Positions 8,462-17,458 are shown, counted from the stretch's first letter. The stretch: DNA of 64,000 bases from Comamonadaceae bacterium (GCA_947442105.1 CANEVH010000018.1:1-64000), one strand, 5' to 3'. The notes: generated by a model from the sequence alone, not told the origin. Program-made: numbers and translations.

Positions 8462-10248
8462 TTGCGGCGCCGGCGCACCAGCCACCAGGTCAGCAGCGCC
8501 AGCAGACCGATCAAAACGGCGGCGGCTTGCTTGCCAAACACCGGCCACCAGTAGCGCGAAAGGGAGTTGATGAACACCTGCTTTTGCGGCGTGTAGCCCT
8601 CTGGCATGGGCAGCACTTGGTTGGTTTTCTCGTAGTGGGCGTAATCCACTTGCATGGCGGCAAACTCTTGGGGCAGCTTGGCGCTCAGGTCTTGGGTTTC
8701 GCCAGGGTCGGTAGACAGGTCGTACAAGTGCCACAGGCCATCGCCCAAAGGCGGCATATTGCGCACCAGCTTGAGGCTGCCTTTAAACAATGCCGCGTTG
8801 CCCGACAGCTCGTAGCCTAGCGGCAGCTCGGGCCCGCGCACAGCGCTTGCGTTGCCTTGCAGCAGACCCAGCAAACTGTGGCCGACCAGCGGCTCCACTG
8901 GCACACCTTGGTAGCTGGCGCCTGGCGCTTCAATGTGCGCCAGCGCCAGCAGCGTGGGCGCAATGTCGGTCACGTGGGTCAAGGCGCCTTGCACCCCGCC
9001 GCCTTGTCCAACACCCGGCCCCGAGATAAACATGGGCGCACGGATGCCGCCCTCGCCCGACCAGAACTTATAGCTGTAGAGGGGAGACGCGGAAGCGCTG
9101 GCCCAGGCTGGGCCGGTGATGCCGTAGGTGCCCTTGGCGCCCAGGGTTTCGGTGTCTTGCTTGTAGTGGAACCACAGCCAGGGCTGGGCCTCGTGGTAGT
9201 CCGAGCCCTCGGGTCCGTTGTCCGATAAAAAGACGAACACCGTGTTGTCGTACTGCCCCGTCTTTTTGAGGTGCTCCACCAAGCGCCCCACATGGTGGTC
9301 CATGGCCTCGGCCATGGCCGCGTACACCTCCATCTGGCGCTCCATGTGCAGGCGTTCTTTTTCGGGCAGGGCGTTCCAGTCGCTGGTGGTGGACATGGTG
9401 GTCATGGCGGTGCCCTTGGGCACGAGCCCTAAGGCGATGGCGCGGGCCAAGCGCTGCTGGCGCAAAGCGGTCCAGCCCTCGCGGTACCGGCCCTTGTATT
9501 TGTCCACATAGGCCTTGGGCGCCTGCACCGGCACATGGTTGGCCTGAAAACCCACATAGGCAAAAAACGGCTGCTGCTTGCGGGTATCGGCGTCGATGTA
9601 GCCGATGGTGCGGTCCACGAAGTACTCCGAGGAATAGAACTCGGCAGGCATGGTGGCGGTTTTGCCGTCTTCAAACCAGTAGACCTGCGGCACGTGGGGC
9701 AGGTACTGCTTGGCCGGCTCCCAGTTGTCCGAGCCGGTATCGCCCTGCACGATGGACTTGTCAAACCCGCGCCGGTTGGGCAGGTTGTAGGGCTCGGAGC
9801 CCACATTCCACTTGCCTGCAACATAGGTGCGGTAGCCAACGTCTTGCAAACGGGTGGCCACCGTCACCACAGTGGGCGCCAAAGAGCCCTGGTAACCCGG
9901 CTTGCCCAGGTGCTCGGTAGGCATGGCCTCGCGCAGGTTGCCCACGCCGTTGCGGTGGTTGTCCACCCCTGTGAGCAGCATGGAACGTGTGGGCGAACAA
10001 GAGGCCGCGACATGAAAGTTAGAAAAGCGCGTGCCGCGCTTGGCCAGCGCGTCCAGGTGGGGGGTGTCGATTTCGCCCCCAAAGGCGCCCAAGTCGGTAA
10101 ATCCCCAATCGTCAGCTACCAGCACCACGATGTTGGGGCGCTGCGGCGCCGTTGCCGCTACCGGGCTTGCCGCCCACACGGCGCATGAAAACCCCAGCGC
10201 CATGACCAGCACGCCGACCGCCAAGGCATGGCTTGTCGCTACTTTCAT
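8458..10248 (-). CDS. Secreted arylsulfatase with C-terminal membrane anchor
   Basis: 596 residues with an N-terminal signal peptide (about 1-27, cleaved near VWAASP). NIVVLVADDWGFTDLG supplies the Asp-Asp metal ligands, and CSPTRSMLLTG (Cys84) is the classical C-x-P-x-R site that a formylglycine-generating enzyme converts to the catalytic formylglycine. The C-terminus AAAVLIGLLALLTWWLVRRRRK is a single membrane span with a basic tail, suggesting an inner-membrane-tethered periplasmic enzyme. The matching FGE gene lies 2 kb away. Divergent from the TetR gene; a palindromic candidate operator lies 50 nt upstream of the start. The sulfate ester substrate is unknown. Confidence 0.9.
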   Translation of the reverse strand: MKVATSHALAVGVLVMALGFSCAVWAASPVAATAPQRPNIVVLVADDWGFTDLGAFGGEIDTPHLDALAKRGTRFSNFHVAASCSPTRSMLLTGVDNHRNGVGNLREAMPTEHLGKPGYQGSLAPTVVTVATRLQDVGYRTYVAGKWNVGSEPYNLPNRRGFDKSIVQGDTGSDNWEPAKQYLPHVPQVYWFEDGKTATMPAEFYSSEYFVDRTIGYIDADTRKQQPFFAYVGFQANHVPVQAPKAYVDKYKGRYREGWTALRQQRLARAIALGLVPKGTAMTTMSTTSDWNALPEKERLHMERQMEVYAAMAEAMDHHVGRLVEHLKKTGQYDNTVFVFLSDNGPEGSDYHEAQPWLWFHYKQDTETLGAKGTYGITGPAWASASASPLYSYKFWSGEGGIRAPMFISGPGVGQGGGVQGALTHVTDIAPTLLALAHIEAPGASYQGVPVEPLVGHSLLGLLQGNASAVRGPELPLGYELSGNAALFKGSLKLVRNMPPLGDGLWHLYDLSTDPGETQDLSAKLPQEFAAMQVDYAHYEKTNQVLPMPEGYTPQKQVFINSLSRYWWPVFGKQAAAVLIGLLALLTWWLVRRRRK

Positions 10249-10297
10249 TCTCTATCTCCTTTGGGACACAGCGCAACAACGCGTTCGCAGCGTCACC

Positions 10298-10312
10298 ATA
10301 CACTGCTGTACT
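10298..10312. promoter_or_regulatory. Candidate TetR operator O1 (ATACACTGCTGTACT)
   Basis: Imperfect palindrome in the 153-bp gap between the divergent arylsulfatase and TetR genes. It is identical at 13 of 15 positions to the palindrome at 16108-16122 in front of the PF10118 gene. The position (50 nt from the sulfatase start, 90 nt from tetR) suits autoregulation plus repression of the sulfatase operon. Confidence 0.55.
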
Positions 10313-10401
10313 TTAGCCAATGTAGCACGCAGACCGGGGCTGGAAAAACACCGCTATCCGTTGGGCGACAATGTGCTGCGAAAAACCCCACACGGAACGC
10401 C

Positions 10402-11025
10402 ATGGCAGACAGCCCGAGCAGCACAGAAGAACCGGCGCCAGCGCGCCAAACGGGCGCGCGCCTCAAGCGCGACGACTGGCTGGACGCCGCCTTCCAGGCT
10501 GCAGTGGAACACGGATTTGACGGCGTGCGGGTACTGGTGTTGGCCGACACGCTTGGCGTGACGCGTGGCAGTTTTTATTGGCACTTTAAAGACCACGCCG
10601 ACCTGATTTCCGCACTGCTGCAACGCTGGCACGCCAGCGAGACGCGTGGCAACCAGCATATGCAACAGCCCTCCAGCCCCGACCCCGTAGAAGACCTGGA
10701 GATATTGCTCGATGCCGCTTTGGCCCACGGTGGAGCGGACCTTGGCAATATGCGCTTTGAGTTGGCCCTGCGCAGCCTGGGTCGCCGCGACGCCGCCGTG
10801 GCAGCCATGCTGCTGGAGGTGGACCAGGCGCGCATGGCGCTGTTTGCGGTCAAATTTGCGCGCATTGCGCCCGACGCCAAGACCGCCACAGACCTGGCCG
10901 CGCTGTTTTACCTGGCCATTGTGGGCAGCTTCCAGGCCCTGAGTCGCCCGAAGGCTGCACACCCCACCAAGCAGTACCTGCAAGACATCATTGGCCGCTA
11001 CTTGATCAAGCAGCAAGCCACGTAG
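10402..11025 (+). CDS. TetR/AcrR family transcriptional regulator
   Basis: 207 residues from MADSPSSTEEP; the reading frame is open further upstream, but the helix-turn-helix begins about residue 25 as usual only with this start. FDGVRVLVLADTLGVTRGSFYWHFKDHADLISALL is split over helices 2-4 of the TetR DNA-binding domain (GSFYWHF is the recognition helix hallmark). The C-terminal domain is ligand-binding and not conserved. It is divergent from arylsulfatase 1, with a 15-bp palindrome between them and a second near-identical one upstream of the PF10118/sulfatase 2/FGE run. A role as local repressor of organosulfate use is inferred. Confidence 0.88.
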   Translation: MADSPSSTEEPAPARQTGARLKRDDWLDAAFQAAVEHGFDGVRVLVLADTLGVTRGSFYWHFKDHADLISALLQRWHASETRGNQHMQQPSSPDPVEDLEILLDAALAHGGADLGNMRFELALRSLGRRDAAVAAMLLEVDQARMALFAVKFARIAPDAKTATDLAALFYLAIVGSFQALSRPKAAHPTKQYLQDIIGRYLIKQQAT

Positions 11026-11138
11026 ACCGGTGCAGCGACTGCGCTTGGCGGCAGCGCCTTTTACCCCCTGTACTGGTTTTTCTTAGACTTTTTCTCAGGT
11101 ACCGTACGTAAAATATTGTTCTATAAAGGGAATTTACT

Positions 11139-12251
11139 ATGGTCAACCTGACGCGTTGGTGCACTGCATGCTTGCTATTGGTCATTGCGCAGGGGGGCCA
11201 GGCACAAATTCTGATCGGCCAAACCGCAGGATTTACAGGCGCCGTAGCGGCGGGCGTGAAAGAAACCCTTGAAGGCGCAAAACTGCACCTGGACGCCGTC
11301 AACGCCAAGGGCGGAGTCAATGGAAAGACCATTGAGCTGATCTCGCTGGACGACCAGTTCGATCCCAAACTGGCCAGCGAAAACGCCCGCATCCTGATTG
11401 AGGACCGGGGCGTACTGGCCCTGTTCTTGACACGTGGCACGCCCCACACCCAGGCCATTCTTCCCCTGCTCGATAAGCATGGTGTTGCCTTGCTTGCCCC
11501 ATCCACCGGTGCCATGGTGTTTCACCAGCCGGTCAATAAATATGTGTTTAACGTACGGGCCACCTACCAACGCGAGGCGGCAAAGGCGGTAAGCCAGCTC
11601 AAAGCCATGGGCATATCGCGCATTGGCCTGGTTTATGCCGACGACAGCTTCGGCGCCGATGGCATGCAAGGCGCGCAAAAAGGCTTGGCAGACGCCAACC
11701 TCCAGCCCGTGTTGACGGAAAAATTCAACCGCGCCACGCCCGACTTTGCGCCCATTGCCAGCAAGGTCAAACAGTCCAACCCGCAGGCCGTGATCATGAT
11801 CGCCTCTGCGCAAGCGGTGGTCGACGGCCTGTCAGCTTTTCGGGCGGCGGGCTCAGGCGCCCAGATCGTGACGCTGTCCAACAACGCATCCCGCGGGTTT
11901 ATCAAAAGCCTGGGCGAGCAGGGGCGCGGCGTCATCGTCACGCAGGTCTTTCCCTACGAGCGCTCCGTCTCCTATGCCCTTGTCGCTGAAGCCCAGAAAC
12001 TGTTAAAGGCCCAAGGCGGTGGTGACCTAAGCCCCGCCATGCTAGAAGGCTTTTGCGCCGCCAAAGTCTTGGTCGAGGGCCTGCGCCGCGCCGGGGCAAA
12101 ACCTACCCGCCAAAAATTCCAGGCCGCCCTAGAAGGCCTGCGCAATTTTGATATCGGCGGGCTGGAGGTGAACTTTTCACCCGAAGACCACACTGGGCTG
12201 GACTTCTCGGACCTGTCCATCATCACGGTGGACGGTAAGTTTCGGCGCTAA
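11139..12251 (+). CDS. Periplasmic branched-chain amino acid-type substrate-binding protein
   Basis: 370 residues with a signal peptide (about 1-22, ending GGQAQ) and a type 1 periplasmic-binding fold. ILIGQTAGFTGAVAAGVKETLEGAKL starts the first lobe, and IGLVYADDSFGADGMQGAQ is typical of LivJ/LivK and urea- or aromatic-binding homologues. No permease or ATPase gene accompanies it, so it must work with a distant HAAT transporter or act as a sensor-domain partner. Single gene in the same direction as tetR, 113 nt downstream; an AAAGGG ribosome site precedes the ATG. Its place between two sulfatase operons suggests it captures a related organic anion, but nothing in the sequence proves that. 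Confidence 0.85.
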   Translation: MVNLTRWCTACLLLVIAQGGQAQILIGQTAGFTGAVAAGVKETLEGAKLHLDAVNAKGGVNGKTIELISLDDQFDPKLASENARILIEDRGVLALFLTRGTPHTQAILPLLDKHGVALLAPSTGAMVFHQPVNKYVFNVRATYQREAAKAVSQLKAMGISRIGLVYADDSFGADGMQGAQKGLADANLQPVLTEKFNRATPDFAPIASKVKQSNPQAVIMIASAQAVVDGLSAFRAAGSGAQIVTLSNNASRGFIKSLGEQGRGVIVTQVFPYERSVSYALVAEAQKLLKAQGGGDLSPAMLEGFCAAKVLVEGLRRAGAKPTRQKFQAALEGLRNFDIGGLEVNFSPEDHTGLDFSDLSIITVDGKFRR

Positions 12252-12288
12252 GCCGAGCGCTTGAGGGCCGCTACCGCACCCGCATCGG

Positions 12289-13341
12289 TCAAGGCCCCGG
12301 TGCCACCAGCGCCGTGCGAAAGCCCAGGTGGCTGACCGCCAAGTCATCGTCCTGCGCCTGGCGCGCGCCCGCGCGGTAGCGCATGCAATAGTTGGGCGCG
12401 CACAAAAAAGAGCCGCCTTTGATCACATGCTGGCCCACTGGGCTGGCGCCTGCGGGGCGTGCGCTGCTGGGGGGTGGGTCGATTTCCGCTTGGCCCACCA
12501 GCACCGCGTGGCTGGGGGTATAAGCGTCGCGGGTAAGTTCCCAAGCGTTACCAATCATGTCAAACAGGCCCAGTGCATTGGGCGCAAAGCAGCCCACGGG
12601 CGCCAGACCCACAAAGCCGTCGTCCGCCGAGTTGGCCACCGGAAACAGGCCTTGCCAGGTGTTGGCTTGCGCAGGCTGCGCGTGGTCGGGCAGCTCCTGG
12701 TTTTTCGCGCCGCGCGCCGCCCATTCCCACTGCGCTTCTGAGGGCAGGGTTCTGCCCTTCCAGCGCGCATAGGCCTGGGCGTCTTCGATGGTGACCTGGA
12801 CCACGGCAAAAGCGCCACGGCCTTCGATAGAGGTGCCCGGACCACCAGGATGGCGCCAATTGGCGCCCGGCACGTAGCGCCACCACTGGGTGGGGCTGCC
12901 CTGGCCAGACAATTGGGTGGGGCTGATAAACACCACCGCGCCGGGCTTGCGCATCTCGGGGGGTAACTCTGGGTGGGCTGCGGCGTCTACCGCCCGCTCG
13001 GCTACCGTGACATAGCCGCTTGCTTTGACAAAGGCGGCAAATTCGTCGTTGGTAACCTCGGTGCGGTCTAGCCAAAAACCGGCCACTTCGACTTGTTGCA
13101 AGGGAAGTTCCTCGGCGTACACCGTGTCCCCCAGGGCCAAAGTGCCCGCTGGCACCCACACCATGCCCGGGTGCGGAGCGTTTGCCGCCGCTGCGGGCAG
13201 CGCGCAGGCCATCGGCTCTTGGCGCAGGTGGCGCTCGCTGCGCTGCGCAGACCACCACAACCAGCCTGCCAGGGCCAGCACACACAGCGCTAACACACCC
13301 AGCCAAGCGCACGCTCGGGTGGTGAAAAAGGGCAATTGCAT
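12289..13341 (-). CDS. Formylglycine-generating enzyme (sulfatase maturase, SUMF1 family)
   Basis: 350 residues. An N-terminal membrane anchor (about 12-31, LGVLALCVLALAGWLWWS) is followed by an FGE-sulfatase domain: MVWVPAGTLALGD, FWLDRTEVTNDEFAAFVKASG, GRTLPSEAQWEWAARG. GGSFLCAPNYCMRYR contains Cys314 and Cys319, spaced exactly as the copper-binding catalytic cysteine pair of true formylglycine-generating enzymes (CxxxxC). It is therefore predicted active, unlike the many FGE-like proteins lacking them. It follows sulfatase 2 by 63 nt on the same strand. Membrane anchoring places it on the export path of the two sulfatases. Confidence 0.88.
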   Translation of the reverse strand: MQLPFFTTRACAWLGVLALCVLALAGWLWWSAQRSERHLRQEPMACALPAAAANAPHPGMVWVPAGTLALGDTVYAEELPLQQVEVAGFWLDRTEVTNDEFAAFVKASGYVTVAERAVDAAAHPELPPEMRKPGAVVFISPTQLSGQGSPTQWWRYVPGANWRHPGGPGTSIEGRGAFAVVQVTIEDAQAYARWKGRTLPSEAQWEWAARGAKNQELPDHAQPAQANTWQGLFPVANSADDGFVGLAPVGCFAPNALGLFDMIGNAWELTRDAYTPSHAVLVGQAEIDPPPSSARPAGASPVGQHVIKGGSFLCAPNYCMRYRAGARQAQDDDLAVSHLGFRTALVAPGP

Positions 13342-13404
13342 GGCGGCGATTGTCGACTCAGGGCGCAGTGGCCTGGGGATAGGTGGCCTGCGGATCAGCG
13401 TCGC

Positions 13405-15069
13405 TTAGTTGTACCAGTAGGTGTATTCGTCGCCGGGCGCGTCGGCTTGGTCCAGCGTCTTGTCGATGTTGACAGGAAGTTTGACAAACGATGGCCAGAG
13501 CGCGGGCGGCATGTCCGCGTGGTGGGCGGCCATTTTTGCCTTCATTTCGGCCAGCTTTTGGGGCTCACGGGTGGCCAGGTCCACCTTTTCTGTCGGGTCA
13601 TTGGCAAGGTTGAACAACCAGTCTTTGGCCGGCAACTGCGCAGAAATCAGCTTCCACTGCCGGTCACGCATGGCGCGGTAAGGGCCGTCACGCCAGAACA
13701 GCGCGCGCTCGGGCTGCGCCTGCGGCTGCTTGCCCAGGAAAGGCAGCAAATTCACACCGTCAATCGGCCGGTTACTGGGCATCTTGCCGCCCGCTGCGGC
13801 CAATACCGTAGGCATGATGTCGATATTGGAAATGGGTGCTTGGTACTGCGTGCCCGCCGCAATATGGCCCGGCCACTTGGCCACATAAGGCACGCGCAGC
13901 CCGCCCTCGAAAAAGGTCAACTTCCAGCCGCGATACGGCTGGTTGACGTCGGGAATGCCGATGTAGTTGGGAGCGCCGTTGTCACTGGCAAAAACCACCA
14001 AGGTATTTTGGTCCAGGCCCTCGTCTTTGAGGGTTTGCAGCACGCGCCCCACGCTGCGGTCCACCGCGCGCACCATGGCGGCGTACACACGGCGGCGGTG
14101 GTCGGGGATGTTCGCCAGCGCGTCGTAGTCTTCCTTGCTGGCTTGCAGCGGCGTGTGCACGCCCCAGTGCGCCAGGTACAGGAAAAACGGCTGGTTTTTG
14201 TTGCGCTGGATGGCGGTGACGGCCTCGTCGGTAAAGTAGTCGGTCAGGTACTTGTTAGGCTCAAACCAGCGGCCAGCGTTGTAGCTCACGCCAAAGCGCA
14301 TATTGGGCCAAAGGAATTTGTCTATCGGGTCAAACTCTTGCTTGGAATTGACCACGCGCGGGTCGTTTTGCGGCAGGTACAAGCCGCTTTCCATGAACAC
14401 GCTCTCATCAAAACCTCGGCTATTGGGCCGCATCTCGGGCGTGCTGCCCAAGTGCCACTTGCCAATGTGCATGGTGTGGTAGCCACGCTCTTTGAGCGCC
14501 TGGGCCATGGTCACCTCCGAGGTGGGCATGCCCAAGTCGTTGAAGTCCTTGGCTGCTTTGGCCGCCGCCTGGTCGATCAGCACCGGGTGTGCGCGTTGCG
14601 TGTCCTTGTACAACTCGCCAGAGACCCGCGCCATGGCACCCGGCGTGGGTGTGAACTCCACGCCAAAACGCCACGGGTAGCGGCCTGTCATCAGCGCGGC
14701 GCGCGACACAGTGCACACGGCGCTGCCGGCATAGCCCTGGTCAAAACGCACACCCTCGCGGGCGATGGCGTCAATATGCGGCGTGGGCACGCCTTCGGCG
14801 GTAAAGCCGGCACCATGCGTGGACACGTCGTTGATGCCCAAATCGTCCGCCAAGATGACAATGATGTTGGGCGGGCGCTGCGCCAGCGGCGTGGCTGCGG
14901 TTTCGGGGCCAGCAAGCCAGGGCACGGCTTGGTAAGCATCGCGCGGATGCGCGAAGTCGGTGTACCAGCCCAGCGAGTACTGCAGTACGTAAATCCGATT
15001 GGCGTAGGCCAGCGCGCCCAAGACAATCAATGCCGCCACCGCGATACCAAACTTTGCTTGCTTTGTCAT
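13405..15069 (-). CDS. Arylsulfatase with atypical CTVSR maturation site
   Basis: 554 residues from MTKQAKFGIAVAALIVLGAL; an upstream in-frame ATG at 15126 is rejected because the membrane anchor or signal (about 7-27) directly follows this start and a GAGG site precedes it. NIIVILADDLGIND gives the Asp-Asp ligands. The maturation motif is CTVSRAALMTGR (Cys119), where the usual Pro/Ala at position 3 is Val. KWHLGSTPEMRPNSRGFDES and FLYLAHWGVHTPL are sulfatase core motifs. It probably forms an operon with the following FGE gene and perhaps the preceding PF10118 gene. Substrate unknown. Confidence 0.9.
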   Translation of the reverse strand: MTKQAKFGIAVAALIVLGALAYANRIYVLQYSLGWYTDFAHPRDAYQAVPWLAGPETAATPLAQRPPNIIVILADDLGINDVSTHGAGFTAEGVPTPHIDAIAREGVRFDQGYAGSAVCTVSRAALMTGRYPWRFGVEFTPTPGAMARVSGELYKDTQRAHPVLIDQAAAKAAKDFNDLGMPTSEVTMAQALKERGYHTMHIGKWHLGSTPEMRPNSRGFDESVFMESGLYLPQNDPRVVNSKQEFDPIDKFLWPNMRFGVSYNAGRWFEPNKYLTDYFTDEAVTAIQRNKNQPFFLYLAHWGVHTPLQASKEDYDALANIPDHRRRVYAAMVRAVDRSVGRVLQTLKDEGLDQNTLVVFASDNGAPNYIGIPDVNQPYRGWKLTFFEGGLRVPYVAKWPGHIAAGTQYQAPISNIDIMPTVLAAAGGKMPSNRPIDGVNLLPFLGKQPQAQPERALFWRDGPYRAMRDRQWKLISAQLPAKDWLFNLANDPTEKVDLATREPQKLAEMKAKMAAHHADMPPALWPSFVKLPVNIDKTLDQADAPGDEYTYWYN

Positions 15070-15215
15070 AGGTGCCTCTACGCGCCACGCGGGGCGCAAG
15101 CTTGGGGTGAAGCGCCAGACGGTCAATCAGCAAAACCGTTGGCTGTGGCGTGGGTGGGTGCCGCCGAGGCCCGGCAGTGCGGGCTTACCCCTCCCAGCGA
15201 AAACGCTGAAGCAGC

Positions 15216-16046
15216 TCAGGCCGCAGCCGTGCTGCCCACCGGCACAAAATGCCGAGTGTTGTCGCGCAGCCAGGCTTGCGAGCGGCTGGCGTCGTGCTGC
15301 TCAGGGTGAAAATCTTCGCGCAAATAGTCGCGCCACATGCCCACATTGCCCCGGATCAGGCCGTCTTTGGCCATTAATAGCTTGGCGCCACTGCGCCAGG
15401 TGCTGGGGCGAAACAAGGCGCCGTCGTGCCAGAGGTTGCGCACCGTTTGGCGAAGCACATCGGTGATGAAAATCACGCTCACGACGCGGAAAACCCGCAA
15501 ACGCCAACCATAGCCACCGCCCATGGCCTGGTAAATGTCAAAGGCCGTGCTGCGGTGCTCGGACTCTTCGGCGCTGTGCCACAGCCACATCGTTTGCAAG
15601 CGTTCTTCGGCGCCTTCAAGGGCTTCGGGGTGGCGCAGCATCCAGTCGGCAAACAGCGCGGTGAAGTGTTCGGTGGCGGCGGTCGCGGCCACGTGGATGC
15701 GCGGGTCCATGCCGGCCTGCTTTTTGATGCGGGCCGAGGACCGCTTTTCAATGGTGTTGGCAAAACCCATGCGCTCTAGGTGGCCGTTGAACAGGGCGTG
15801 CACCCGGCGGTGGGTGGCCTCTTGGCCGACAAAGCCCTGCACCTCTGCCGCAAACTGGGCGCGCTTTTCTTCGGGCAAAGTTTTCAGGCCGGCACGCACC
15901 GAGTCCATAAAGAACTGCTCGCCCACCGGGAAACTCATGGACAAGGCGCTGAAAAAGGCAGAGCGAAACGCATCGCCTCCATTCCAACGCGCCGCAAATG
16001 GGGTGTTCAAGTCCACCAACAGTTTTCTCACTACCAAATCAGTCAT
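15216..16046 (-). CDS. Ferritin-like metal-dependent hydrolase, PF10118 family
   Basis: 276 residues matching the PF10118 family, predicted all-alpha metal proteins of unproven activity. The Glu/His motifs are GQEATHRRVHALFNGH, ATEHFTALFADW and WHSAEESEHRSTAFDIY, together a plausible di-metal site. No signal peptide. First gene of the sulfatase 2/FGE run (146-nt gap to the sulfatase). The start lies 62 nt downstream of palindrome O2, so TetR-type control is likely. Family members often neighbour steroid or hydrocarbon monooxygenase genes, which agrees with the Baeyer-Villiger-type enzyme nearby. Confidence 0.78.
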   Translation of the reverse strand: MTDLVVRKLLVDLNTPFAARWNGGDAFRSAFFSALSMSFPVGEQFFMDSVRAGLKTLPEEKRAQFAAEVQGFVGQEATHRRVHALFNGHLERMGFANTIEKRSSARIKKQAGMDPRIHVAATAATEHFTALFADWMLRHPEALEGAEERLQTMWLWHSAEESEHRSTAFDIYQAMGGGYGWRLRVFRVVSVIFITDVLRQTVRNLWHDGALFRPSTWRSGAKLLMAKDGLIRGNVGMWRDYLREDFHPEQHDASRSQAWLRDNTRHFVPVGSTAAA

Positions 16047-16107
16047 AGCAACTCCATCATGGGGGGGCGCCTTCGCGCCAGTGGTTGTGGTTCAAAAAAC
16101 GGGAACA

Positions 16108-16122
16108 ATACACTAGTGTACT
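16108..16122. promoter_or_regulatory. Candidate TetR operator O2 (ATACACTAGTGTACT)
   Basis: Contains the perfect 12-bp palindrome TACACTAGTGTA. It shares 13 of 15 bases with O1 at 10298-10312. It lies 62 nt upstream of the PF10118 gene and 32 nt beyond the stop of mscS, in an otherwise short intergenic gap. Confidence 0.55.
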
Positions 16123-16153
16123 GTTGATTGCGGACCATGACCAGTCCGTGGTG

Positions 16154-17458
16154 TCAAACGGCGAAGGGGACCGTGGGGCTACCGGGCGCCGGAGCCGCGC
16201 GCGCCGGTGCCATCATCTGGATTCCATGGGCGCGCAAGGTCTGCAATATCGCCAAATTCACGTCCGAGCGCAGATTTCCCTGGCCCTTTTGCAGGTCACT
16301 GATCCAATAAATCAGCGTAAATTCCAGTCCGTCTGGGACAAACTGCGACAGCTGCACCGACGGCCCCGGCTCTTTGAGCACGCGGGGCTGGGCCAAAGCC
16401 GCGTCTTTGAGCAGCGCCATCACCTGCTCGGGGTCGCTGTCCAACCCCACTTGCACCTGCGTGGTTTGCACCACAAAAGGGTCTGCCAGAGACAGGTTTT
16501 CCACCCGGCTGCTGATGAGCATCTCGTTGGGCACAATGGATTCGCGACCGGTCAGCGCGCGCACCACGGTGTAGCGGGCGTTGATTTGGGTGATGGCGCC
16601 CTCGAAGCTTTCCACCTTGATGAAGTCGCCAATGCGCAGATTGCGCTCGGTCAGAATCACAAAGCCGCTGACGTAATTGGCCGCCACCTTTTGCAGGCCA
16701 AAGCCAATGCCCACGCCCAAGGCGCCACCCACCACCGACAAGGCGGTCAGGTCAATACCCACCGCAGACAAGGCGACCATCAAACCCAGGGTCAGCAGCA
16801 AGGCGCGGGTGGCGTTGCTTAAGGCCTTGCGCAGCGAGAGTTCACCGCCCGTAGCCGAACGCAGCAAGCGTGTCTCAATGCCGGCGGACGCCCACAAGGC
16901 CAGGATCAACACCACGCTGGCGGTCAGCAGGCCTTCCAAAATATTGCGTGCCGACAAGCGCGCGGTACCCACCTTCCAGCTCACCTGGTCCAGTGCATTC
17001 AGGACGATAGGCAGCAAGCCACTGACCCACAGCACCAAAGCCAGCCAGACCAGCCAAGAAATGGTGCGCTCCAGCGCGCGCACCCAGTGGGCTTGTGAAA
17101 AAGCAATCTGCAAGACTTTGACGCCGGTACGAATGGCCACCAGCGCCAGCAAGACCGGAATCGCCAGTTGCAGCACCGCCACGTTCACATAGCGGTCCAA
17201 GAGCGCACGGGCGCCAAAGCCCAGGCACAAGAGCAGCAGCGGAAACAGCACGCCGTCAATGTCTTTGCGGCCAAACCAGATAGAGCCCTCATCGCGCCCC
17301 AGCGTTTGGCGCAAAGCCCGCACCAAGCCCCAGGCCAGCAACACGCACAACGCCAGCGAGGCCAGCTCCAGCGCCACCGTGGGCTGGGCAAAGGCTGCGA
17401 GCCAACCTTCAAAGTCATCAATCGGTTGGGGCGCGGCCCGGTGCGCTCCTACAGCCAT
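16154..17458 (-). CDS. MscS-type mechanosensitive channel with extra N-terminal helices
   Basis: 434 residues. About five hydrophobic segments (near 30-50, 70-90, 95-115, 130-155, 170-190) precede the MscS core. The core includes pore helix ALSVVGGALGVGIGFGLQKVAANYVSGF and the beta domain start ILTERNLRIGDFIKVESFEGAITQINARYTVV, typical of the family. The cytoplasmic domain continues to the end. It should open under membrane tension and release solutes on osmotic downshock. Transcribed from 17458, 27 nt from the histone deacetylase-like gene on the same strand, so possibly co-transcribed. Confidence 0.92.
   Translation of the reverse strand: MAVGAHRAAPQPIDDFEGWLAAFAQPTVALELASLALCVLLAWGLVRALRQTLGRDEGSIWFGRKDIDGVLFPLLLLCLGFGARALLDRYVNVAVLQLAIPVLLALVAIRTGVKVLQIAFSQAHWVRALERTISWLVWLALVLWVSGLLPIVLNALDQVSWKVGTARLSARNILEGLLTASVVLILALWASAGIETRLLRSATGGELSLRKALSNATRALLLTLGLMVALSAVGIDLTALSVVGGALGVGIGFGLQKVAANYVSGFVILTERNLRIGDFIKVESFEGAITQINARYTVVRALTGRESIVPNEMLISSRVENLSLADPFVVQTTQVQVGLDSDPEQVMALLKDAALAQPRVLKEPGPSVQLSQFVPDGLEFTLIYWISDLQKGQGNLRSDVNLAILQTLRAHGIQMMAPARAAPAPGSPTVPFAV

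Noticed and set aside
8462-8734. N-terminal extension of the beta-propeller-like protein
   Set aside because: Lies wholly inside the sulfatase gene in another frame; the GTGA overlap at 8461 gives a natural coupled start.
13336-15309. 657-residue plus-strand ORF opposite sulfatase 2
   Set aside because: Antisense shadow in GC-rich DNA; the sulfatase strand carries all catalytic motifs.
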